Assembly (NCBI GenBank): GCA_946183815.1
Contig: CAMHDG010000006.1
Location: 1 to 17,968 of the forward strand
Direction: 5' to 3'
Length of the DNA stretch: 17,968 bases
Source of the DNA: an uncultured bacterium
GTDB lineage: Bacteria; Cyanobacteriota; Vampirovibrionia; Gastranaerophilales; Gastranaerophilaceae
Shown here: in pieces, positions 7,129-14,731 of the stretch
Layout of the letters: each line of letters begins with the position of its first letter
How positions within the stretch are numbered: position 1 is the stretch's first letter
Notes under the pieces: generated by a model
What the model saw: the letters and a program-made list of their open reading frames with translations, nothing else
What the model was told of the DNA's origin: nothing
Database searches by the model: none
Position numbers and translations under genes: made by a program

Positions 7129-9306
7129 TTATAACCTTTTCATTTCGGATATATCAGGGTTTAATAATCTTCTGCCAACTGTTGCAAAACTGATTGAACA
7201 AAGAACTTTATCACCATAATTAATCAATTTTTCAACAACTCCTTCCCCAAATTCTTCATGGAATACTCTGTCACCCTCTTTAATAGGGTCACTGTTAACT
7301 CTGTCCTCTTCAGGAATTTGAGCCTGATATTCAGGAACTTTTGGAGTTGTATTTGCTCTTGTTTGTAACGGTTCTGACGGTTGAGGAGGAGTAGCATTTT
7401 TTATTTCTTCCTCAACAGTTTGCGGCTCAGGCTCGGACACAGGTTGAGGCTCAGGCTCGGATTGTAAAACAGGCTCAGGCTGAGAAACAGGCTCTGTTAC
7501 CGGTGGAACTTGCTCTGCAACAGACTCGCTAATGACAGGAATTTCTTCATCAGGTTTAGATAATTCTTCTATCATATCTAAATCATCGTCAGACAATTCT
7601 TCATCATCTTCTTCAACATCAGGAACTTGGTTTAAAGCCTCCTGCACTTCATCTTGAGGAGTTAAGACAGGCTCTTGAACCACTTGTTCAACAGGTTCGG
7701 CAACAGGTTCGGCAACAGGTTCAGGTTCAACAGGCTGAACCTCCACCTCTTGAGCAGTAGCACCCGCCATTTGTGAAACCTCTACCTCCGGTGCTGACAC
7801 AATATCTGTTTCAGGGGTTTTAATCTCTTCAATCGGCTCTGCAACAGGAGTTTCAACCTGAACCTCATCTTGTGCTTCAACCGTTACATCTACTGGCGAA
7901 ACTACCTCTTCTGTCACAGGTTGCTCAACAGGTTCAGACGGTATTACAGGTTCACTTTGCTCTGCCACATCAACAACTGCCTCTTCCACAGGTTGCTCTA
8001 CCTGAACATCCTCTTGAACAGAGGCCGGTGCTTCATGTTTTACATCAGGAACTGCCGCAGTTGGCAATTCAGCACCCTTTGCTTGTTCTGCCATTCTTTC
8101 TTTTATTTGAGGATAAAAGATATCTGCAGATGTCATTTGATACAATTTTGTTATCAATGGAACGAATTTTGTCATCTTACCATAGGCAATAAATTCGTCC
8201 TCTGCAAGTTTTTGCAAGAAAATATTATACCCGCCAAAATCTTTTTGTTGCTTCAGAGGTGTGAACATAAACATATTTTTAGACACCTTTTTCAACTCTG
8301 AAATATTTGAATAATCATAGTCACATATCAATGTAGGATGGATATTTTCTGTATTTAGTACCTGATTCAATAAGAACTTATCAGAACTTTCCTCCGACAA
8401 CGGAGTGAATACATAAAACTCTTCATTCATGCCTGCAAGTACGGAATAAACATACCTAATACATTCTTTTTGAAGAGATTGCTTTATATTGGAAATATCC
8501 AAAACAACCGTATTTTCTTTTTCAAATTTTTGTTTAAGCACTCCAAATTCCTGCGGAGTTTGAGCAAAAACATTCCAGTCACGGATTTGTTTAATCTTAT
8601 TCTTCATAATAACCAACTGCATAAGTTTGGTTCGCATAAATTCAGAATCAACAACGGCTTTAAAAGTATCAAAAGGAATAAAATCAACTGTTTTTGAATA
8701 CTCACTCAATTCCTCAAAAATAGACTGAATCATTGCTTTACTTTCAGCAGTGGCATCAACAAAACCTTTTTCATAAATATAATTAATTGTTGAACTGTTG
8801 AGAGGGAGTTTAAAATCTTTTGTAAGAGTAAGTTTATTTGCTTTAAACACACCTGCAGTATCAAAAACAATAAGTTTTTTATTTCTTGACTGTAACTGCA
8901 TAGCAAAATTACTCAAAAGCACTTTTGTTGTATAAAATTTTTCTGAAAGAATAATAGGATTATCATTAAGAACGTCAAAATCAACAACAAGATTGTTTTT
9001 TGAACCCAAGGCTCTTCCGAGATTAAGAGGATTATCTTTATTAAGAATATCAAGTAAGAACGATGCATCAAGAGGAGTAACCTCTGCTCTTAATGATGGT
9101 ATTGAACCATCATAAGTTCTTGCCTGTCCGTCATAGGTAAAAATAATTTTAGCGACTGCTACTTTGCCAACTCTTGTTGCTTCAAGATGTAAAACCTGCG
9201 CAATATAAACCTTTTGCGCATCTTCTATTTTTAACAATCCTGATAAAATCAAATCTTCTTCATAACAAAGTTTTACAAGATTATTTTTTACTTCAATAAT
9301 ATTCAT
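7129..9306 (-). CDS. HerA-like pseudo-ATPase with PcrA-type Tudor domain
   Basis: A 725-aa cytoplasmic protein with three regions. Residues ~1-100 resemble the HAS-barrel of HerA-type ATPases (a beta-rich segment ending GSIPSLRAEVTPLDASFLLD). Residues ~105-400 follow the HerA core order: PIILSEKFYTTKVLLSNF where Walker A should be, KKLIVFDTAGVF, TVVLDISNIKQSLQ (266-279), EEFYVFTPLSEES at the Walker B place, and an IHPTLICDYDYSNISELKK stretch like the sensor strand. No GxxGxGK[ST] or DE pair remains, so ATP hydrolysis is unlikely. Residues ~412-660 are a Pro/Glu/Val-rich linker with an acidic patch (565-580). Residues ~672-725 are a UvrD/PcrA-type Tudor domain (EGDRVFHEEFGEGVVEKL), a fold that contacts RNA polymerase in PcrA. 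The start has AAGGA at 7 nt. HerA kinship is inferred from pattern; the Tudor call is firmer. Confidence 0.7.
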   Translation of the reverse strand: MNIIEVKNNLVKLCYEEDLILSGLLKIEDAQKVYIAQVLHLEATRVGKVAVAKIIFTYDGQARTYDGSIPSLRAEVTPLDASFLLDILNKDNPLNLGRALGSKNNLVVDFDVLNDNPIILSEKFYTTKVLLSNFAMQLQSRNKKLIVFDTAGVFKANKLTLTKDFKLPLNSSTINYIYEKGFVDATAESKAMIQSIFEELSEYSKTVDFIPFDTFKAVVDSEFMRTKLMQLVIMKNKIKQIRDWNVFAQTPQEFGVLKQKFEKENTVVLDISNIKQSLQKECIRYVYSVLAGMNEEFYVFTPLSEESSDKFLLNQVLNTENIHPTLICDYDYSNISELKKVSKNMFMFTPLKQQKDFGGYNIFLQKLAEDEFIAYGKMTKFVPLITKLYQMTSADIFYPQIKERMAEQAKGAELPTAAVPDVKHEAPASVQEDVQVEQPVEEAVVDVAEQSEPVIPSEPVEQPVTEEVVSPVDVTVEAQDEVQVETPVAEPIEEIKTPETDIVSAPEVEVSQMAGATAQEVEVQPVEPEPVAEPVAEPVEQVVQEPVLTPQDEVQEALNQVPDVEEDDEELSDDDLDMIEELSKPDEEIPVISESVAEQVPPVTEPVSQPEPVLQSEPEPQPVSEPEPQTVEEEIKNATPPQPSEPLQTRANTTPKVPEYQAQIPEEDRVNSDPIKEGDRVFHEEFGEGVVEKLINYGDKVLCSISFATVGRRLLNPDISEMKRL
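7691..7726. repeat. Tandem 12-bp repeat in the Pro/Glu-rich linker
   Basis: Two identical units of ACAGGTTCGGCA (7691-7702, 7703-7714) and a third diverged unit (7715-7726), encoding repeated Glu-Pro-Val-Ala on the minus strand. Similar degenerate GGCTCAGGCTC-type units occur at about 7427-7495. This marks recent in-frame expansion within the linker of the 7129-9306 gene. Confidence 0.8.
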
Positions 9307-9340
9307 AAAAATATCCTTTTTATACTCTCTCTCACTTTGT

Positions 9341-9349
9341 ATTCTATCA
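9341..9349 (-). promoter_or_regulatory. Extended -10 promoter of the HerA-like/Tudor gene
   Basis: Minus-strand TGATAGAAT (TG at 9349-9348, hexamer 9346-9341) fits an extended -10. The leader of about 28 nt contains a purine-rich GAGAGAGAG run and the AAGGA site before the ATG at 9306. Confidence 0.4.
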
Positions 9350-9397
9350 TAAAATATGTATAGTTATATCCATTAAACAGTCTATATAAATTATAAG

Positions 9398-9427
9398 ATT
9401 TACAATAACTGTAAATTATTATACAAT
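9398..9427 (+). promoter_or_regulatory. Antiporter promoter with overlapping inverted-repeat operator
   Basis: TTTACA (9399-9404) and TACAAT (9422-9427) have a 17-nt spacer, each matching consensus at five of six bases. A perfect 7-bp inverted repeat, ATTTACA-ataac-TGTAAAT (9398-9416), covers the -35 and half the spacer. Repressor binding there would block the promoter; the regulator is unknown. Confidence 0.5.
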
Positions 9428-9460
9428 GTAAACGATTAGGATATAAGGAACACTAAAATA

Positions 9461-10774
9461 ATGTCAGATTACCAACACGAAGAACAATGGAGAGAATCCA
9501 GTTTTAAAGCGTTAATACCATTTATAGTATTTGTATTCTTTTACTTTGGGTTTTCAATCGCAACAAAAGATTTTTCAAAAGTGCCAATGACAGTAGCCTT
9601 TATAATATCATCCGCTGTGGCGCTAATTTTAAACCATAAAGAAAAATTGAACAAAAAAATAGAAGTGTTCGCTCGTGGGATGGGAAATAAAGACATAATG
9701 ATAATGTGCCTTGTATTCATTCTGGCAGGCGCATTTACTGCAACAGCACAGGCGGTAGGCGGAGTAACATCTGCCGTTATGATTGCCGAACATTTTATTC
9801 CGCCAAGTTTTATGGTATCAGGACTGTTTGTTATATCGGCTCTTATATCTTTATCTATCGGAACATCTTGCGGAACTATTGCTGCACTTATACCTATTGC
9901 AGTAACACTTTCCCAAACCTTTGGGTTTAATCCATCGGTCGTTTTAGGTGCTACCGTAGGGGGTGCAATGTTTGGGGATAACATTTCACTTATCTCTGAT
10001 ACAACTATTGCCTCAACAAGAACCCAAAATGTTGATATGAGGGATAAGATGCTTTATAGTTTAAGAATTGTCATTGTTCCTGCACTTGTTTGCGTAATAC
10101 TTTATATGCTCCCATCATTTGCAGGTGTAACAGTTGATAATATTCAGACTATTGCAAACCTCGATTCTTACATAAAAGTTTTTCCATACATATTTCTTTT
10201 AGTGTTGGGTATCGCAGGGGTTAATGTTATGTTTCTTCTACTTATAGGAACTATTCTGAACACCATTATCGGAATTTACTACAATATATTTGATATATTT
10301 GGGGCTTTTTCCTGCATAGGTGACGGAACTGTCAGTATGGCAAACACTCTTATTGTAGCGATGCTTGCAGGCGGACTTTTGAAGATGGTAAGATACAATG
10401 GAGGTATAACTTATATAATCAAAGAAACTCAACACCTTATAACTAATAAAAAACTATGCGAAGTTGGGATTTGCATACTTGTCGGGATAATCAATTTATT
10501 TACGGCAAATAACACCGTTGCTATCATTACTGCAGGGCCTATTGCAAGAGAACTGTCACAAACCTATGGAGTAAATCCAAAAAGAACAGCCAGTCTTTTA
10601 GACACCACTTCTTGTTTCGTTCAGGGATTAATTCCTTATGGTGCGCAAATTCTTATTGCAACAAGTTTAGCCTCAGCAATAGGTGTCAGTTCATTTACTA
10701 TTATGAAAGGGCTTTTTTATCCTGCACTTCTTGGGGTTGGCATTATGGTATCAGTTGCCTTAACTAAAAAATAA
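9461..10774 (+). CDS. nhaC: NhaC-family Na+/H+ antiporter
   Basis: A 437-aa inner-membrane transporter with about 11-12 hydrophobic segments and no signal peptide, of the NhaC branch of the ion transporter superfamily. It probably exchanges cytoplasmic Na+ (or an organic solute) for H+. Family landmarks are the re-entrant-like SIGTSCGTIAALIPIAVTL (132-150) and GGAMFGDNISLISDTTIAST (167-186); in the family, the Asp-rich second motif lies in the ion path. The C-terminal half repeats the arrangement with FTANNTVAIITAGPIAREL, showing the internal two-repeat structure. The start at 9461 has AAGGA (9445-9449) 11 nt upstream, slightly long. It is transcribed away from the 7129-9306 gene from its own promoter. 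No neighbour indicates a substrate, and the symbol is family-level only. Confidence 0.85.
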   Translation: MSDYQHEEQWRESSFKALIPFIVFVFFYFGFSIATKDFSKVPMTVAFIISSAVALILNHKEKLNKKIEVFARGMGNKDIMIMCLVFILAGAFTATAQAVGGVTSAVMIAEHFIPPSFMVSGLFVISALISLSIGTSCGTIAALIPIAVTLSQTFGFNPSVVLGATVGGAMFGDNISLISDTTIASTRTQNVDMRDKMLYSLRIVIVPALVCVILYMLPSFAGVTVDNIQTIANLDSYIKVFPYIFLLVLGIAGVNVMFLLLIGTILNTIIGIYYNIFDIFGAFSCIGDGTVSMANTLIVAMLAGGLLKMVRYNGGITYIIKETQHLITNKKLCEVGICILVGIINLFTANNTVAIITAGPIARELSQTYGVNPKRTASLLDTTSCFVQGLIPYGAQILIATSLASAIGVSSFTIMKGLFYPALLGVGIMVSVALTKK

Positions 10775-10814
10775 AAATCGCTTATCTGTATAATTATTAA
10801 ATTTCATAAATTTA

Positions 10815-10823
10815 TGCTATTCT
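10815..10823 (+). promoter_or_regulatory. Possible extended -10 of the peptide importer operon
   Basis: TGCTATTCT (hexamer 10818-10823) ends 6 nt before the ATG at 10830, which has no Shine-Dalgarno. Transcription would then start at or next to the ATG. A TATAAT at 10789-10794 is an alternative giving a ~30-nt leader that also lacks a ribosome binding site. Confidence 0.35.
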
Positions 10824-10829
10824 ATATAT

Positions 10830-12689
10830 ATGAAGCGAGTTGCAAGAATAATTCTAACTGTCATAATCATATTGGTTGTTTGTTGTTTGGTCATCAGAAA
10901 AGATAACCCCAATACAGACCTGACCATAAACAGTTCAGATGTGAAGAAAAATCCTGATGCAATAGAATTAGACCTTGACTACCCGACACCAAAAACAAAA
11001 ACAATAAACGGGATAGATTATCTGCAATCACAACTGCCTGTTGGTAAGTTCGGAGGTGAATTTATATCATCAACGATAGGCGAAGGTCCAAAAACATTTA
11101 ACCCTTTCACCTCAACAGATGCAACATCTTCTACAATGGCAGATGCCATGTATGACGGTTTATTTACCTCTAACCCAATGACAGGTGAGGTTATCCCCAA
11201 ACTTGCCAAAAACCTTGAAATAAAAGGAAACAAATATATTATCCGTTTAAGAAAAGGGATTCAGTGGTCTGATGGCAAACCTATTACGGCAGATGATGTT
11301 CTGTTTACATGGAAAGATATTATTTTTGCAGGACTCGGAAACACATCAACTCGTGACAGTATGCTTATAGATGGCGAACTACCGAAAATAAGAAAAATTG
11401 ATAACTATACGGTTGAATTTACTATAAAAAAACAATTTGCACCGTTCTTAAGAATGTTATCCGCACCGATTGCTCCTAAACATTATTTTACAAAAGATAA
11501 AAATTGGGCTAAAAACTTTGACAGATTTTTATCCACAAATACTAACCCTAAAACTATTGTTTCAAGCGGGGCTTACAGATTAAAAGAGTATGTCCCTGCT
11601 CAACGTGTTGTTTTTGAAAGAAACCCTAATTACTATTTAATAAATAAAAAAGGTGAAAAATTACCATATATAAACAAAATTATTTATCTTATAGTTGGGG
11701 ACATAAATAATCAAATTTTAAAATTTGAAGCAAACGAACTTGATGAAATATCGCTAAAAGGCGGGGATGTCGCACGCTATAAAGCAAAAGAGTGTAAATC
11801 TAATTATGTGATATATAATCTGGGGGCTGATAACGGAACAATGTTCCTTGCGATAAACCTAAATAACAGAAAAAATAAACAAACAGGGAAATATTATGTT
11901 CCGCTAAAAAAACAAAGATGGTTTCAGGATGTAAATTTTAGACGGGCAATAGATTTTGCAATAGACAGGAAAAGTATGGTTCAAAATATTGCAAACGGAA
12001 TGGCTACCCCGCTTTTTACAGCCGAAAGCCCTAACGGAATTTATTACAACGAAAAAATCAAAGGTCACTCAAGAGATTTACAAAAAGCAAAAGAATTACT
12101 GACATCAAGCGGGTTTGTGATAAAAAATAAAAAACTTTATGACAAATACGGAAATCGTGTAGAAATAGACCTTTCAACAAACGCAGGCAACACAGAACGT
12201 GAAGCACTCGGCGTTATGATAAAACAAGATTTATCCGATATAGGGATACAGGTTAATTTTAAACCAATAGAGTTCAATTCTCTTGTAAACAAAATTACAA
12301 ACTCTTTTGACTGGGATACTATTATATTAGGACTGACGGGTTCACCTGTCGAGCCACACAACGGTAAAAACGTATGGAACTCTAACGGCCCGCTACATCT
12401 TTTTAACCAGCGTTCTCAAAATGATATATCAGGGGTTTTACCTTATCCGTTTGAAAAAAGAATTAATGACATTTTTGACAAAGCATCACTTTGCTTAAAA
12501 TTTAACGAACGCAAAAAATATTATGACGAATACCAACAAATCGTTTATAACGAAGCACCTATAATCTATCTGTATTCGCCTATAAGAATTTTTGCAATCA
12601 GAAGAAAAATAAAAAATCTTTATCCGTCAACACTATCAGGTTTGACATATAATATAGAAGAACTTTACATAGAGGAGGATAAAAAATAA
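10830..12689 (+). CDS. ABC importer substrate-binding protein, peptide family 5
   Basis: Extracytoplasmic binding protein of the OppA/DppA family (SBP_bac_5), 619 aa. The N terminus is basic then hydrophobic (MKRVARIILTVIIILVVCC), acting as a signal anchor. A cysteine pair follows at 18-19, but the residues before it (LVV) do not fit a canonical lipobox, so it may be membrane-anchored rather than lipidated. After a ~45-residue linker, the family pattern begins with GEGPKTFNPFTS (84-95), a MYDGLF motif (107-112) and the signature RKGIQWSDGKPITADDVLFT (141-160). Later FRRAIDFAIDRKSMVQNI is the typical hinge-side helix. No Shine-Dalgarno precedes the ATG. Its TAA overlaps the first permease ATG. 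Ligand is unknown; oligopeptides, nickel or glycosides are all possible in this family. Confidence 0.9.
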   Translation: MKRVARIILTVIIILVVCCLVIRKDNPNTDLTINSSDVKKNPDAIELDLDYPTPKTKTINGIDYLQSQLPVGKFGGEFISSTIGEGPKTFNPFTSTDATSSTMADAMYDGLFTSNPMTGEVIPKLAKNLEIKGNKYIIRLRKGIQWSDGKPITADDVLFTWKDIIFAGLGNTSTRDSMLIDGELPKIRKIDNYTVEFTIKKQFAPFLRMLSAPIAPKHYFTKDKNWAKNFDRFLSTNTNPKTIVSSGAYRLKEYVPAQRVVFERNPNYYLINKKGEKLPYINKIIYLIVGDINNQILKFEANELDEISLKGGDVARYKAKECKSNYVIYNLGADNGTMFLAINLNNRKNKQTGKYYVPLKKQRWFQDVNFRRAIDFAIDRKSMVQNIANGMATPLFTAESPNGIYYNEKIKGHSRDLQKAKELLTSSGFVIKNKKLYDKYGNRVEIDLSTNAGNTEREALGVMIKQDLSDIGIQVNFKPIEFNSLVNKITNSFDWDTIILGLTGSPVEPHNGKNVWNSNGPLHLFNQRSQNDISGVLPYPFEKRINDIFDKASLCLKFNERKKYYDEYQQIVYNEAPIIYLYSPIRIFAIRRKIKNLYPSTLSGLTYNIEELYIEEDKK

Positions 12690-13654
12690 TGAAAATGTGG
12701 AAATTCATATTCAAACGAATCCTCCAAACAATACCGCTTTTGGTCATTGTATCGCTGATAAGTTTCTTCATAATAAGGTTATCACCTGTTGACCCGCTTG
12801 CAGAATTGAGATTAAACCCATCAATCTCTCAAGAAACACTCCAAAAAGAAAAAGCAAGATTAGGACTGGATAAGCCTATAATTGTTCAATACGGTCTTTG
12901 GGCTAAATCATTTATTCAGGGCGATTTAGGCGTAACATCGGCGGGCGAAAAAGTTTCGGTAAAACTCGCTGAAAGAATCCCGAACACTCTTATTCTTACA
13001 CTGATTGTTATATTTATGACATGGTCTGTTGGTGTGCCGCTGGGGATACTGGGTGCAATCTATAACAAAAGCAAATTAGATAGAATACTCACAATTCTTT
13101 CAAGTGTGGGTATGGCAATTCCATCTTTCTTCTTTGCCATATTGCTATTGATATTTGCGGTAAAATCAGGCTGGTTTCCTGTCGGAGGGTTAACAAGTTA
13201 CAATTTTAGCGACTTATCCCTATTTGGCAAAATTCTTGATATATCAAAACACCTTGTCTTACCTGTAACAGTCTTATTCACTCTTTCTCTTGCAGGACTA
13301 CAAAGACAAATGAGAGCAAATATGCTCGATGTGTTAGACAGTGATTACATAAAATTTGCAAGAGCAAAGGGCTTAAGTGAAAACAAAATAATTTTTAAAC
13401 ACGCACTGCGTAATGCAATCAACCCTATGATTACACTTTTAGGTTTTGAATTTGCGGGGTTATTAAGCGGGGCGGCTCTTACCGAATACGTTTTTCAATA
13501 TCCGGGACTTGGTCGATTAATACTTGAAGCCGTCATGAAATCTGATATAAATCTTGTTATGGCGTCACTTATGATAGGTTCAATAATGCTTGTAGCAGGA
13601 AATTTACTGGCAGACATTCTTTTGATTATTACTGATCCGAGAGTTAGAAGTTAG
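12689..13654 (+). CDS. dppB: ABC importer permease, DppB-type
   Basis: Inner-membrane permease subunit, 321 aa, with six hydrophobic segments and the N-terminal KFIFKRILQTIPLLVIVSLI that typifies DppB/OppB. The conserved LGLDKPIIVQYGLW (58-71) and GDLGVT (78-83) follow. The EAA loop that docks with the ATPase is DYIKFARAKGLSENKIIFKH (219-238), followed by ALRNAINP. The C-terminal ADILLIITDPRVR ending is standard. The ATG overlaps the binding-protein stop by one base and a perfect AGGAGG (12673-12678) lies 10 nt upstream; a second ATG at 12695 would be too far from it. It forms the channel with the next gene's product. The symbol reflects family type only. Confidence 0.93.
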   Translation: MKMWKFIFKRILQTIPLLVIVSLISFFIIRLSPVDPLAELRLNPSISQETLQKEKARLGLDKPIIVQYGLWAKSFIQGDLGVTSAGEKVSVKLAERIPNTLILTLIVIFMTWSVGVPLGILGAIYNKSKLDRILTILSSVGMAIPSFFFAILLLIFAVKSGWFPVGGLTSYNFSDLSLFGKILDISKHLVLPVTVLFTLSLAGLQRQMRANMLDVLDSDYIKFARAKGLSENKIIFKHALRNAINPMITLLGFEFAGLLSGAALTEYVFQYPGLGRLILEAVMKSDINLVMASLMIGSIMLVAGNLLADILLIITDPRVRS

Positions 13655-13668
13655 GGGTAAAACAGCGA

Positions 13669-14724
13669 ATGTTTAAAGAAATTTTAAAAGATAAATTTGC
13701 AGGGAAAGCACTCATTATACTAATAGTGATGTACCTTTGTATTGCCTGTGCTAATTTTATCGCACCTTATTCAAAAGATTTTTCTGACAGAAATCAGGCT
13801 TATGCACCTCCGTCACCTGTTTATACAATGACAGAAAACGGACAACTCTCACTGCCTTATACCTATAACTATGTAAGAGTTTTTGAACCAAAATTATATC
13901 AAAATGTTTATCAGTTAGACAGAAGTGAAAAACACTATCTACACCTTTTTGTAAAAGGGGAACAATACAAAATACTTGGAATTATCCCTTGCAATATCCA
14001 TTTATTCGGAACAGATAAGGGCGGAAGATTTTATCTGTTAGGAACAGATATTAACGGGCGTGATGTTTTTTCAAGATTACTGTTTGGAGGAAGAATTTCT
14101 TTAACAATAGGCTTTTTAGCACTATTTATTTTATTCCCGATAGGTCTTTTATATGGCGGGATATCAGGTTATTTCGGCGGTTGGGTTGACATAATAATGA
14201 TGAGATTTGCAGAGGCTGTTATGGCTATCCCAAGTTTTTATCTTTTGATAATTTTAGCCTCTATTTTACCTGCAAATATGACAAGTATCCAACGATTTAC
14301 CCTTATTGTTGTAATACTTGCCCTCATTGGCTGGGCTGGATTTGCCCGAGTGGTAAGGGGTATGGTTTTATCAATAAAAAATGAAGAATTTGTTCAATCT
14401 GCCGAAACTATCGGAGCATCTAAATTGAGGGTTATTGTAAAACATATTTTACCTCAAACGACAAGTTACGTAATTATAGCAATGACTTTAAGCGTACCGT
14501 CTTATATATTATCAGAATCAGGTTTGAGTTTCCTTGGGCTTGGTATTCAGCAACCTGATGCAAGTTGGGGGAATATGCTTAAAGAGGCTCAAGAGTATAT
14601 AAATATTTTATACCGACCATGGCTTTTAACCCCCGGACTTTTAATATTTATTGCAGTTCTTTGTTTCAACCTCATTGGTGATACGGTCAGAGATATACTT
14701 GACCCTAAAGGTAAAATGAGATAA
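13669..14724 (+). CDS. dppC: ABC importer permease, DppC-type, with long periplasmic insert
   Basis: Second permease subunit, 351 aa. After TM1 (ALIILIVMYLCIACANF, 14-30) an ~85-residue stretch (36-120) precedes the conserved YLLGTDINGRDVFSRLLFGG (123-142); usual DppC proteins have only about 40 residues here, so this is an extra extracytoplasmic element. The EAA loop, FVQSAETIGASKLRVIVKHI (241-260), and the LSFLGLGIQQPDASWGNML segment are intact, so it should couple to an ATPase. A weak AGGGG site at 13653-13657, overlapping the upstream stop, sets the start. No ATPase gene follows: a convergent gene ends 7 nt later, so the nucleotide-binding subunits are encoded elsewhere. Confidence 0.93.
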   Translation: MFKEILKDKFAGKALIILIVMYLCIACANFIAPYSKDFSDRNQAYAPPSPVYTMTENGQLSLPYTYNYVRVFEPKLYQNVYQLDRSEKHYLHLFVKGEQYKILGIIPCNIHLFGTDKGGRFYLLGTDINGRDVFSRLLFGGRISLTIGFLALFILFPIGLLYGGISGYFGGWVDIIMMRFAEAVMAIPSFYLLIILASILPANMTSIQRFTLIVVILALIGWAGFARVVRGMVLSIKNEEFVQSAETIGASKLRVIVKHILPQTTSYVIIAMTLSVPSYILSESGLSFLGLGIQQPDASWGNMLKEAQEYINILYRPWLLTPGLLIFIAVLCFNLIGDTVRDILDPKGKMR

Positions 14725-14731
14725 TACAAAT

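Noticed and set aside
7112..7135. AAAAGG/TCTTTT hairpin after the 7129-9306 gene as a terminator
   Set aside because: Six pairs including a G-U and mostly A-U give little stability, and the T tract is part of the arm. Left uncalled.
7427..7726. Regular short repeats resembling a CRISPR array
   Set aside because: Units are 12 bp or shorter, contiguous without spacers, in phase with the reading frame, and encode Pro-Glu-Val/Ala repeats.
7870..8697. Several open frames on the + strand within the 7129-9306 gene
   Set aside because: They are antisense to the repetitive Pro/Glu-rich linker and its flank, where biased codons remove stops. The peptides are low-complexity, with no ribosome binding sites or family resemblance.
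9541..9984. Minus-strand open frame inside the antiporter gene
   Set aside because: It is a shadow of a gene with clear transporter homology and has no ribosome binding site or recognisable domain.
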